Positions 34,981 to 43,408 of a stretch of 64,000 nt of DNA are shown one piece after another (the stretch's first letter is position 1; every line of letters begins with the position of its first letter). The position numbers were made by a program, and so were the translations under genes. Below the pieces are notes generated by a model. The model was given only the letters and a program-made list of their open reading frames with translations, searched no databases and was not told the DNA's origin. Origin of the DNA: Castellaniella sp047971665 (GTDB lineage: Bacteria; Pseudomonadota; Gammaproteobacteria; Burkholderiales; Burkholderiaceae_B); assembly GCF_047971665.1 (NCBI RefSeq), contig NZ_JBKEAA010000014.1, positions 62,001 to 126,000 of the forward strand, in the 5' to 3' direction.

Positions 34981-36180
34981 TTGAAATCCTATCATCTGCC
35001 GGATGCCCGGGGGCATTTCGGGAAATTTGGCGGTTCGTTCGTCGCCGAAACCCTTGTGCATGCCCTGGATGCGTTGCGCGAGGCTTACTCGCACTATCGC
35101 GACGATCCGGAATTCCAGCGTGAATTCGCCTACGAGCTGGAACATTTCGTGGGCCGGCCCAGTCCGGTCTATCACGCCCGCCGCTGGTCCGGGCAACTGG
35201 GGGGCGCGCAGATTTGGTTCAAGCGCGAGGACCTGAATCACACGGGCGCCCACAAGGTCAACAACTGCATCGGCCAGGCGCTGCTCGCCAAGCGCATGGG
35301 CAAGCCGCGCGTGATCGCCGAGACCGGGGCGGGCCAGCACGGGGTGGCCACGGCCACCGTGGCGGCGCGCTACGGCATGGAATGCGTGGTCTACATGGGC
35401 AGCGAGGACGTCCGCCGTCAGGCCTCCAATGTCTATCGCATGAAACTGCTGGGCGCCCGGGTGGTGCCCGTCGAGTCGGGCTCGCGCACCCTGAAGGACG
35501 CACTCAACGAGGCCATGCGCGACTGGGTCACCAATGTCGAGGACACCTTCTACATCATCGGCACCGTCGCCGGTCCCGACCCCTATCCCCGGATGGTGCG
35601 GGATTTCCAGACCATCATCGGCCGTGAATGCCGTGAGCAGATGCCTCGCGACGCGGGCCGTCAACCGGACTACGTGATTGCTTCGGTGGGCGGCGGGTCC
35701 AATGCTATCGGCATCTTTCATCCCTATATCGAGGATGAATCCGTTCAACTGATCGGTGTCGAGGCCGCCGGCGAGGGTCTGGACACTGGCCGTCACGCCG
35801 CCTCGCTGAACCGCGGCGTGGTCGGGGTGCTGCATGGCAACCGCACCTATCTGCTGCAGGACGCGCACGGCCAGATCACCGAGACCCACTCCGTCTCGGC
35901 CGGCCTGGATTATCCCGGCGTCGGGCCGGAACATGCCTGGCTGCATGACAGCGGGCGCGCCCAGTATGTCGGCGTCACCGATCAGGAGGCCCTGGCGGCC
36001 TTTCACGATTGCTGCCGCATCGAGGGCATCATGCCGGCGCTGGAATCCTCGCATGCCATCGCTCAGGCCGTGAAACTCGCGCCGACCCTGTCGAGCGACC
36101 GGATCATCCTGGTGAACCTGTCCGGCCGGGGCGACAAGGACATGCACACCGTGGCCGAATGCGGCGGCATCACGCTCTGA
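34981..36180 (+). CDS. trpB: Tryptophan synthase beta chain
   Basis: PLP enzyme joining indole and serine to make tryptophan, in an alpha2beta2 complex with TrpA. The 399-residue product has PLP-binding Lys92 in NHTGAHKVNN, the SVGGGSNA phosphate-binding loop and ETHSVSAGLDYPGVGPEH. The TTG start at 34981 (MKSYHLPDARGHFG) gives the normal family length and N-terminus; the frame is open 19 codons further up but that part overlaps the predicted promoter. trpA follows after 9 bp; no trpF or trp repressor is visible. Confidence 0.94.
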   Translation: MKSYHLPDARGHFGKFGGSFVAETLVHALDALREAYSHYRDDPEFQREFAYELEHFVGRPSPVYHARRWSGQLGGAQIWFKREDLNHTGAHKVNNCIGQALLAKRMGKPRVIAETGAGQHGVATATVAARYGMECVVYMGSEDVRRQASNVYRMKLLGARVVPVESGSRTLKDALNEAMRDWVTNVEDTFYIIGTVAGPDPYPRMVRDFQTIIGRECREQMPRDAGRQPDYVIASVGGGSNAIGIFHPYIEDESVQLIGVEAAGEGLDTGRHAASLNRGVVGVLHGNRTYLLQDAHGQITETHSVSAGLDYPGVGPEHAWLHDSGRAQYVGVTDQEALAAFHDCCRIEGIMPALESSHAIAQAVKLAPTLSSDRIILVNLSGRGDKDMHTVAECGGITL

Positions 36181-36189
36181 GGCCCGGGA

Positions 36190-37029
36190 ATGACCATGAA
36201 TGCTTCGAATACACGTCTGGCGGCCCGGTTTTCATCCTTGCGGGGACGGGCGGCCCTGATCCCTTATGTGACGGCGGGCGACCCGCTGGTGACGTCCACC
36301 GTCGAGCTGATGCACGCCCTGGCGGCCGCCGGAGCCGACGTGATCGAACTGGGTGTGCCGTTTTCCGATCCCATGGCCGACGGTCCGGTGATCCAGCAGG
36401 CCGGCGAGCGCGCCATTGCCGCAGGCGTCAGTCTTGACGCGGTGCTGGGGATCGTGGCCGGGTTCCGCCGTCAGGATGCCGATACGCCGGTGGTCCTGAT
36501 GGGCTACGCCAATCCCATCGAATGCATGGGCCAGGAGGCCTTTGTGCGGCGGGCGGCCGAGGCAGGCGTCGACGGCGTGCTGACCGTGGACTACACCCCG
36601 GAAGAATCCATCGAGTTCGCCGGTCTGCTGGGGCGGGCGGGGCTGGATCCCATCTATCTGCTGGCGCCGACTTCGGTCGAGTCCCGCATTCGCGACGTTG
36701 CCCGTCTGGCCCGGGGCTATGTGTATTACGTATCGCTCAAGGGTGTGACGGGCGCCGGCCACCTGGACACCGAGGATGTGGCGCGTCATCTGGCCGATAT
36801 CCGCCGCCATGTCAGCATTCCGGTGGGCGTGGGTTTCGGCATCCGCGATGTCGACAGCGCCGCGCGCGTGGCGCAGCATGCCGATGCCGTGGTGATCGGC
36901 AGCAAACTCATACAGATCATCGAGGAAACATCCCTGCGCGACGGCCCTCGGGCCGCCATCGATACGGCAGCCCAATGGCTGGCCGAGGTGCGTCAGGCCA
37001 TCGAATCCACCCAAAAAGGTCGACCATGA
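36190..37029 (+). CDS. trpA: Tryptophan synthase alpha chain
   Basis: Cleaves indole-3-glycerol phosphate to indole and G3P; indole is channelled to TrpB. The 279-residue TIM barrel has catalytic Glu53 (ELGVPFSDP) and Asp64 (ADGPVIQ), plus YYVSLKGVTGAG and the phosphate-binding GFGIRD and GSKL segments. An ATG three codons in (MNASNTR) is an alternative start. Its stop overlaps the accD ATG by 4 bp. Confidence 0.96.
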   Translation: MTMNASNTRLAARFSSLRGRAALIPYVTAGDPLVTSTVELMHALAAAGADVIELGVPFSDPMADGPVIQQAGERAIAAGVSLDAVLGIVAGFRRQDADTPVVLMGYANPIECMGQEAFVRRAAEAGVDGVLTVDYTPEESIEFAGLLGRAGLDPIYLLAPTSVESRIRDVARLARGYVYYVSLKGVTGAGHLDTEDVARHLADIRRHVSIPVGVGFGIRDVDSAARVAQHADAVVIGSKLIQIIEETSLRDGPRAAIDTAAQWLAEVRQAIESTQKGRP

Positions 37030-37904
37030 GCTGGTTTGAAAAAATCCTCCCCCCGCGTATCAATCGCAGCAGCGACTCCGCCTCCAAGCGTGTGCCCGAA
37101 GGCCTGTGGGTCAAGTGCCCGTCCTGTGAGTCCGTTCTGTACAAGGAAGACCTGCAGGCGACGCTGAATGTCTGCCCCAGGTGCAGCCATCACATGCGCA
37201 TTGGCGCCCGGGACCGGATCGACGCCTTGCTGGATCCCGAAGGCCGTGTCGAAATCGGCGCCGAGACCCGCCCCATGGATCCGCTCAAATTCAAGGATTC
37301 CCGCAAATACCCGGAGCGGCTGGCCGAGGCCGTCAAGCAGACCGACGAGACCGAGGCGATGGTGGTCATGAGCGGCACGGTGCTGTCGGTGCCGACGGTG
37401 CTGGCCTGCTTCGAATTCGCCTTCATGGGGGGCTCGATGGGTTCGGTGGTGGGGGAGCGTTTCGCCCGTGGCGTGCGGGAATCCATCGACCGGCGGATGC
37501 CTTTTGTCTGCGTGTCGTCCTCGGGCGGCGCGCGCATGCAGGAATCCCTGTTCTCGCTGATGCAGATGGCCAAGACCACGGCGATGCTGCAACAGCTGTC
37601 CGAGGCCGGGCTGCCCTTCATCAGCGTGCTGACCGATCCGACCATGGGCGGGGTGTCGGCTTCCTTTGCTTTCATGGGCGACGTGGTGATGGCCGAACCC
37701 AATGCCCTGATCGGTTTTGCCGGTCCGCGCGTGATCGAGCAGACCGTGCGCGAAAAACTGCCGGAAGGCTTTCAGCGTGCCGAATTCCTGCTGGAAAAAG
37801 GTGCCATCGATTGTGTGGTCGATCGTCGCGAGATGCAGTCCGAACTGGCGCACCTGCTGGCCCTGTTCACCCGCCAGCCGATCGAGGTCGTGAAGGCCGC
37901 CTGA
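37026..37904 (+). CDS. accD: Acetyl-CoA carboxylase carboxyltransferase subunit beta
   Basis: Beta subunit of the AccA/AccD carboxyltransferase that makes malonyl-CoA, the first committed step of fatty-acid synthesis. The 292-residue protein has an N-terminal Cys4 zinc ribbon (Cys31, Cys34, Cys50, Cys53) and the crotonase-fold core with SSSGGARMQES and DPTMGGVSASFA. It is translationally coupled to trpA, a common arrangement, and followed by a strong bidirectional terminator. Confidence 0.97.
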   Translation: MSWFEKILPPRINRSSDSASKRVPEGLWVKCPSCESVLYKEDLQATLNVCPRCSHHMRIGARDRIDALLDPEGRVEIGAETRPMDPLKFKDSRKYPERLAEAVKQTDETEAMVVMSGTVLSVPTVLACFEFAFMGGSMGSVVGERFARGVRESIDRRMPFVCVSSSGGARMQESLFSLMQMAKTTAMLQQLSEAGLPFISVLTDPTMGGVSASFAFMGDVVMAEPNALIGFAGPRVIEQTVREKLPEGFQRAEFLLEKGAIDCVVDRREMQSELAHLLALFTRQPIEVVKAA

Positions 37905-37959
37905 GACCGATCGCCTGGGCTTTCTCTGCGGTCGCGCCTTCTTTCGGGCGGCCTCCCAT

Positions 37960-37996
37960 AAAAAAACCCGAAACCATCCTGGTTTCGGGTTTTTTT
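37960..37996. terminator. Bidirectional intrinsic terminator between accD and rne
   Basis: ACCCGAAACCA (37966-37976) and TGGTTTCGGGT (37980-37990) form a perfect 11-bp stem with a TCC loop, flanked by a run of seven A on the left and seven T on the right. It can act on both the accD transcript and the converging rne transcript. Confidence 0.93.
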
Positions 37997-38005
37997 AGTG
38001 GTGCG

Positions 38006-41000
38006 TCAGTTCGAGGTTTCGACCTGTTGCAGCGGTTCGCTTTGCGTCTGCGCGACCGGCTTGCGCGCGCGTCCCAGAGGTTTGGGCGGTTCGGGCGGCA
38101 CATAGGGTGTGCTGGACCGGGTTTCGATCATCTGCATGCCGGCAGCCTGCAGGGAATCGTCGAGCGAGGGCAGGGCGATCGGGCGGGATGCGTCTGGCGT
38201 CCGGGAGGCAACTGGCGCCTTCCGGCCCTCGTCCTGGATCACGACGGCGGCCTCTTTGGTCTCGATGATCTCGTCCGTTTCGAGGATCTCTTCCGTTTCG
38301 AGGGTCTCTTCCGTTTTGGCCTCGAATGCCGTGATGGCTTCGGTGGCCGGGGGGGTCCCGGTGGTCGCCCGGGGCTCGGCCGAGGGGCGGGGCTCAGGGG
38401 CCGGCACGGACTCGACCGATGAGGAGGGCTCGATCACCGGGGCTTCCGCGGCAGGCGTTTCTTCGGGCGCGACTTCAGCCTGAGCCGGCCCCGATGAGGT
38501 CGGCGTATCGGCGGGGCCGGCTTGCGCGGGCCGTTCGACCGGGGACGCATCGGTCATCGGTTCGGCGGTGGTTTCGGCCGCCAGTGCTTCGGGATCGAAA
38601 CGCGGTGTTTCATGCGTTTCGATGGGCGAGGCATGGTCATCCTCGTCCGCCGAGGCGGTTTCTGTGGACGGCGCATCGGCGCCCTCGCCACTGCGGCGGC
38701 CGCGGCGGCCACGACGACGGCGACGCTTGCGTTCCGGATCCGGGCTGTCCAGGGTGCCGTCGGTCTCGGTGTCCACTGCGGGCCCGGCGACAGAGGTGTC
38801 ATCGGTCTGCGGTTCGGCCATGGACAGATCTTGCGGCGCCTCAGTCAGGTGACTGGCATTCGCCTCGGTCCGCGCTTGGGACGCGGTCATTTCGTCCGCC
38901 TGCGCGGCGGCCGCTCCAGCGGTCTGGAGGGCGATGGCTTCGTCGGCCTGGACAGTGGATTCTTCCTGGCGGTTGCGGCTACGGCCACGGCGGTTGCGCC
39001 CGCGGCGCGGCTCGGTCGTGGCGCCCTGGGCTTCGGTGGCGCGGGTGGGATCCAGCTGGATCGGCGCCGAGGCGTCGGCTGGCCGCTCGCGACGCGAAGC
39101 GGTCCGGCCGTCCGATCGGGCGGCGCGCTCGGTGCGTTCCTGGCGCTCGCCCCGTTCACCCCGTTCGCTACGGTTGCGTTCGCTGCGGGGCGAGTCGGCG
39201 CGGCGCTCGCCCCGGCGGTTGCCGTTGCGGCCGTTCGCTCCACGCCGGCGGCCATCGCTGGATTCGCGAGAGGGAGCGGGTGTGGCCGGTTCGGCGGCGA
39301 CGGGAGCGCTGCTCGCGGAACCCGTGAACCAGCCGAGCAGGCGTTTGATCAGGCCGCCTTGCGGTGCGGCCGCCGCTGCCGCGGGAGTCCCGGTGGCGCG
39401 GGGCGCGCGTTCCACATGGGCCGGCGCCGGCTGGGCGGGCTGGATCCCCTTGACCAGGGCCTCGGGCCGGGCCTTGTTGGCTTCCTGGTCCTTATTGGGC
39501 TGCCAGACGAGTTTGTCCTCGGGTTCCTGCACCAGCTCGAAGCTGGTCTTGTTCTCGTCCAGGCGCGGATCGTCGTGGCGCAGGCGCTCGATGTGGTGGT
39601 GCGGGGTTTCCAGGGATTTGTTCGGGATCAGGACCAGATTGACCTTCAGGCGGGACTCGATCTGGCCGATGTCGCGGCGCTTTTCGTTGAGCAGGAAGGT
39701 CGCCACATCGACCGGCACCTGCGCGTGCAGGGCGGCGGTGCCTTCCTTCATGGCTTCTTCCTGGAGCAGGCGCAGCACGTGCAGGGCGCTGGATTCCGCG
39801 TCGCGGATCACGCCGGTGCCGGTACAGCGCGGGCAGGTGACGTGCGAGCCTTCGTTCAGGGCCGGACGCAGGCGCTGGCGGGACAGCTCCATCAGGCCGA
39901 AGCGGGAGATCTTGCCCATCTGAACGCGGGCGCGGTCGAAATGCAGGGCGTCACGCAGGCGCTGTTCGACGGCGCGCTGGTTCTTGCTGTCCTCCATGTC
40001 GATGAAGTCGATCACGATCAGGCCGCCCAGGTCGCGCAGCCGCAGCTGGCGGGCAACCTCGTCGGCAGCCTCCTGGTTGGTGCGCAGAGCGGTTTCCTCG
40101 ATGTCGGCCCCGCGCGTCGAGCGCGCGGAGTTGACGTCCACCGCCACCAGGGCCTCGGTGTGGTCGATCACCACTGCGCCGCCCGAAGGCAGCGTGACCG
40201 TGCGCGAGTAGGCGGTCTCGATCTGGTGTTCGATCTGGAAACGGGAGAACAGGGGCACGTCGTCACGATAGCGTTTGACGCGACCGACATTGTCGGGCAT
40301 GACCACGCTCATGAACGCGGTCGCCTGATCGTGGATGTCGTCCGTGTCGATCAGGATTTCACCGATTTCCGGCGAGAAATAGTCGCGGATGGCGCGGATG
40401 ACCAGGCTGGATTCCAGATAGATCAGGATCGGCGCCTTGTTTTCGCGGGCGGCCGCGTCGATGGCGGTCCAGAGTTGCAGCAGGTAGTTCAGGTCCCATT
40501 GCAGTTCCTCGACGCCGCGGCCGATGCCGGCCGTGCGGGCGATCATGCTCATGCCGGACGGGATTTCCAGCTGGTCCATGGTCTCGCGCAGTTCCTGGCG
40601 ATCCTCGCCCTCGACGCGGCGCGATACGCCGCCGCCGCGCGGGTTGTTGGGCATCAGCACCAGATAGCGGCCGGCCAGGGAGATGAAGGTGGTCAGGGCT
40701 GCGCCCTTGTTGCCGCGTTCTTCCTTTTCGACCTGGATGATGAGTTCCTGGCCTTCGGACAGGGCGTCCTGGATGCGGGCGCTGCGCACGTCCACGCCTT
40801 CCTTGAAGTAGCTGCGGGCGACTTCCTTGAAGGGCAGGAAGCCGTGGCGGTCTTCCCCGTAATTGACGAAGCAGGCTTCGAGGCCCGGTTCGATGCGCGT
40901 GATGACGCCTTTGTAGATGTTGCCCTTGCGCTGTTCGCGCCCGGCGGTCTCGATATCCAGATCGATGAGTTTCTGGCCATCGACAATCGCGACGCGTAGT

Positions 41001-41038
41001 TCTTCTTGGTGCGTCGCGTTGAACAGCATGCGTTTCAT
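38006..41038 (-). CDS. rne: Ribonuclease E
   Basis: Main endonuclease of mRNA turnover and rRNA/tRNA processing, and scaffold of the degradosome. The 1010-residue protein has an S1 domain (about 37-120), 5' sensor and RNase H-like regions, DNase I-like catalytic domain with Asp residues in VAVDVNSAR and IDFIDMED, and the zinc-link CPRCTGTG (about 405-412). Residues from about 530 are a disordered tail: Arg-rich segments (about 590-740) presumed to bind RNA, then an acidic Glu/Thr/Pro part. The tail is not conserved enough to name degradosome partners. The upstream leader is unusually long. Confidence 0.96.
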   Translation of the reverse strand: MKRMLFNATHQEELRVAIVDGQKLIDLDIETAGREQRKGNIYKGVITRIEPGLEACFVNYGEDRHGFLPFKEVARSYFKEGVDVRSARIQDALSEGQELIIQVEKEERGNKGAALTTFISLAGRYLVLMPNNPRGGGVSRRVEGEDRQELRETMDQLEIPSGMSMIARTAGIGRGVEELQWDLNYLLQLWTAIDAAARENKAPILIYLESSLVIRAIRDYFSPEIGEILIDTDDIHDQATAFMSVVMPDNVGRVKRYRDDVPLFSRFQIEHQIETAYSRTVTLPSGGAVVIDHTEALVAVDVNSARSTRGADIEETALRTNQEAADEVARQLRLRDLGGLIVIDFIDMEDSKNQRAVEQRLRDALHFDRARVQMGKISRFGLMELSRQRLRPALNEGSHVTCPRCTGTGVIRDAESSALHVLRLLQEEAMKEGTAALHAQVPVDVATFLLNEKRRDIGQIESRLKVNLVLIPNKSLETPHHHIERLRHDDPRLDENKTSFELVQEPEDKLVWQPNKDQEANKARPEALVKGIQPAQPAPAHVERAPRATGTPAAAAAAPQGGLIKRLLGWFTGSASSAPVAAEPATPAPSRESSDGRRRGANGRNGNRRGERRADSPRSERNRSERGERGERQERTERAARSDGRTASRRERPADASAPIQLDPTRATEAQGATTEPRRGRNRRGRSRNRQEESTVQADEAIALQTAGAAAAQADEMTASQARTEANASHLTEAPQDLSMAEPQTDDTSVAGPAVDTETDGTLDSPDPERKRRRRRGRRGRRSGEGADAPSTETASADEDDHASPIETHETPRFDPEALAAETTAEPMTDASPVERPAQAGPADTPTSSGPAQAEVAPEETPAAEAPVIEPSSSVESVPAPEPRPSAEPRATTGTPPATEAITAFEAKTEETLETEEILETDEIIETKEAAVVIQDEGRKAPVASRTPDASRPIALPSLDDSLQAAGMQMIETRSSTPYVPPEPPKPLGRARKPVAQTQSEPLQQVETSN

Positions 41039-41499
41039 GAGTGGGTTTCTCCGTAGTCAGGGTGCGCCGGATTCGGCGCACGGCCACGGGTCACTCGGTG
41101 TGCGATGCGGCAGTCTGCGAGGGGATCGGTGCGCTGACGAGGTCAGACCGCGCCGGTCTCCTGGGGAGAGGGCACGGTGCGCCGGGAGGCGCGGGGTTCT
41201 GTCAGCAGGGCGGTCAAGAACACGATGGGTGGTTGACGAAAAGATTGCTGGGAACTGCGGATGCCTGCCGGGGGCGGCATCCGGTGCGGAAGAGCGAGCA
41301 GAATCTGCGGCGTCGCACGCGGCCTGGCATCGATTCCGCCGCTCGCGGTAGCACGGAGGGGCGGGAACCGGGACTGAGCCGGCGACCAAGGACCTGGAGG
41401 CTGGAAGTCAGGCAGTACAATGGGGTCCCTGCTGCCCGACGGAGATGCATCCATTGCGTCTCTACATCAGGCGATTTCCAGCCTCTATGGGCTACTGCG
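41039..41499 (-). other. Long untranslated region upstream of rne
   Basis: There is no convincing gene in this 460-bp stretch on either strand apart from the possible first codons of rluC at its right edge. If the promoter at 41500-41527 is used, nearly all of it is rne 5' leader. In E. coli a 361-nt rne leader mediates autoregulation by RNase E, and rluC is the divergent neighbour there too. I could not fold the sequence reliably by eye. Confidence 0.55.
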
Positions 41500-41527
41500 A
41501 TTATATGCCGCTTTTCCCTATGCGCAA
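41500..41527 (-). promoter_or_regulatory. Predicted sigma-70 promoter of rne
   Basis: On the minus strand TTGCGC (41527-41522), a 16-bp spacer and a perfect TATAAT (41505-41500) make a good housekeeping promoter. Transcription would start near 41493 and give a leader of about 455 nt before the rne ATG. The element overlaps the first codons of the divergent rluC. Confidence 0.6.
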
Positions 41528-42479
41528 AATAGTTGATTCTCCGGTTCCGCCGCCCGCTGTCCGTCAGGTGGTCGTGGGGGTCGAACACGAGGGACAGCGG
41601 CTGGACAATTTCCTGCTGAGGCTTTGCAAGGGCGTGCCCAAAAGCCACGTCTACAAGGCCATCCGTGATGGTCAGGTCCGGGTCAACAAGGGCCGCTGCC
41701 GGGCGGAAACCCGTCTGGCCTCCGGCGATACCGTACGTGTTCCGCCGCTGCGACTGCCCGCGCCCGGCGCGGCGCGGCCGGTGCCGCCGGCCGCCTTCCC
41801 CGTGCTGTACGAGGACGCCCATCTGCTGGTGATCGACAAGCCCGCCGGGGTGGCCGTGCATGGCGGCAGCGGCGTGTCCTTCGGGGTGATCGAACAATTG
41901 CGCGCCGCGCGGCCTGGCGAGCGCCTGCTGGAACTGGCGCATCGGCTGGATCGGGAGACGTCCGGCGTGCTGATGGTGGCGCGCAGCCGCAAGGCCCTGG
42001 TGGCCCTGCACGACATGATGCGCGAGAGCCAGGGCCGCAAGCATTATTTTGCGCTGGTCGTGGGCGACTGGGTCAACGACCGCCAGCATGTTCGCCTGCC
42101 GTTGCTCAAATACCTGACGCCGGACGGCGAGCGCCGGGTGCGTGTCGATGCGCTGGGCAAGCCCGCGCACACCATCATCACGCTGCAGCGCCGCTATGCC
42201 GGACACTATTCCCTGGTCGGGGCGGAGCTGCGCACGGGGCGGACCCATCAGATCCGGGTGCATCTGGCCGCCCAGGGGCATCCGATCGCCGGGGACGAGA
42301 AATACGGTCCGGACGCCATCCGGGCGGCGCTGGCCGCCCAGGGCTTCCGGCGCATGTTTCTGCATGCGCAGCGGCTCGAAATCCCGCATCCGGTCTCGGG
42401 CGAGCCCCTGGTTTTCGAGTCTGCGCTGCCCCCGGCCTGCAAGACACTGCTGGACCGCCTGGAACGGGCGCGCCCATGA
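41505..42479 (+). CDS. rluC: 23S rRNA pseudouridine synthase RluC/D family
   Basis: Isomerises uridines in 23S rRNA (955/2504/2580 in the E. coli RluC system). An N-terminal S4 RNA-binding domain (GQRLDNFLLRLCKGVPKSHVYKAIRDGQVRVN) precedes the catalytic domain with the nucleophile Asp in AHRLDRETSG and RTGRTHQIRVHL. The start is ambiguous: ATG at 41505 (MPLFPMRKI) is given; ATG at 41520 and upstream ATGs at 41445 and 41487 are in frame. None has a strong ribosome-binding site. It is divergent from rne as in E. coli, and overlaps the next gene by 4 bp. Confidence 0.9.
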   Translation: MPLFPMRKIVDSPVPPPAVRQVVVGVEHEGQRLDNFLLRLCKGVPKSHVYKAIRDGQVRVNKGRCRAETRLASGDTVRVPPLRLPAPGAARPVPPAAFPVLYEDAHLLVIDKPAGVAVHGGSGVSFGVIEQLRAARPGERLLELAHRLDRETSGVLMVARSRKALVALHDMMRESQGRKHYFALVVGDWVNDRQHVRLPLLKYLTPDGERRVRVDALGKPAHTIITLQRRYAGHYSLVGAELRTGRTHQIRVHLAAQGHPIAGDEKYGPDAIRAALAAQGFRRMFLHAQRLEIPHPVSGEPLVFESALPPACKTLLDRLERARP

Positions 42480-43225
42480 TGTCCGCCGGGCAGCCGGATG
42501 AACCCGGATCGCCGGGAGCACAGAATTCATTGAACGCGCCGACACGGCGGGACGAACAGACGTCGCCGAAAAAGCGGTACGCCGCCGTGATTTTCGATTG
42601 GGACGGCACATTGCTGGATTCCACGCATCACATCGTCGGGGCGTTGCTGGGCGCTAGCCGGGATCTGGGCCTGCGTGTACCGACCCGTGAAGAGGCGGGC
42701 TGGGTCATCGGGCTGTCGTTGCAGGCGGCGCTGTACCGGCTGGTCCCGGACCTGGACGAGGATCGCGTGGATGCGTTCATTGACCGCTACCGGACGCATT
42801 TCATGGCGCTGCAACATGAAATGCACCTGTTCGAGGGGCAGGCGCAGCTGTTGCACGACCTGCATGCCGGCGGAGTGGTGCTGGGCGTGGCCACGGGCAA
42901 AAGCCGGCGAGGGCTGAACGATTCGATCGAGCGGCTGGGCCTGCGCGACCTGTTTCGCGCCACGCGCACGGCGGACGAGGCACGCGGCAAGCCGGATCCC
43001 GACATGCTGCTGCAATTGCTGGCCGAGCTGGATCTGGGACCCGGGTCGGTGCTGATGGTGGGCGACACGACCCATGACGTCCTGATGGCGCATGCGGCAG
43101 GAGTGGACAGCCTGGCCGTGTCCTACGGCGCGCATGCGCCGTCCCTGTTGGAATCCGCGCAGCCGACGGCGCTGGTGGCGACGGTGCCGGATATGCAGGC
43201 ATGGATCCGGGCGCGGACGATCTGA
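42476..43225 (+). CDS. HAD-superfamily hydrolase (phosphoglycolate-phosphatase-like)
   Basis: A 249-residue haloacid-dehalogenase-type phosphatase. Motif I is FDWDGTLLDS (about residues 40-49), motif II is in VLGVATGKS, and motifs III/IV are the KPDPDML Lys and MVGDTTHDVLMA Asp pair. A helical cap domain lies between motifs I and II. The N-terminal ~33 residues are polar and probably unstructured. The substrate is unknown. Its ATGATG start overlaps the rluC stop, a conserved neighbour pair in betaproteobacteria. Confidence 0.88.
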   Translation: MMSAGQPDEPGSPGAQNSLNAPTRRDEQTSPKKRYAAVIFDWDGTLLDSTHHIVGALLGASRDLGLRVPTREEAGWVIGLSLQAALYRLVPDLDEDRVDAFIDRYRTHFMALQHEMHLFEGQAQLLHDLHAGGVVLGVATGKSRRGLNDSIERLGLRDLFRATRTADEARGKPDPDMLLQLLAELDLGPGSVLMVGDTTHDVLMAHAAGVDSLAVSYGAHAPSLLESAQPTALVATVPDMQAWIRARTI

Positions 43226-43243
43226 GCGTTCCGGGAGGGCGGT

Positions 43244-43280
43244 CACATTTCTTTTAACCAGGGATCACGATTCTTTTAAC
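43244..43280 (+). promoter_or_regulatory. Paired direct repeat upstream of msrPQ
   Basis: CACATTTCTTTTAAC (43244-43258) and CACGATTCTTTTAAC (43266-43280) match at 13 of 15 positions and are offset by 22 bp. A TATACT (43302-43307) lies 21 bp after the second copy, with no normal -35 between them. This is the layout of an activator-dependent promoter, such as one bound by an OmpR/PhoB-type regulator. The regulator is not identified. Confidence 0.5.
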
Positions 43281-43408
43281 TTTTCCGCGCCGCACTCTTT
43301 ATATACTTCAACTATGCGTTCGGACGGACGATTCCCCGGGAGCGCGGTTTTCTTCCGATGGCGATTCAAGCACCGAATTCTTATCAGCCTTTCTGCAGAC
43401 GGATCACC

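Noticed and set aside
32569..36147. A 1192-codon open frame on the minus strand across relA and trpB
   Set aside because: Spans two well-supported genes antisense to it, low-complexity composition and no recognisable domain. It is a GC-bias shadow.
38522..40999. An 825-codon open frame antisense to rne
   Set aside because: Composition is a mirror of RNase E; RNase E domains are unambiguous on the minus strand.
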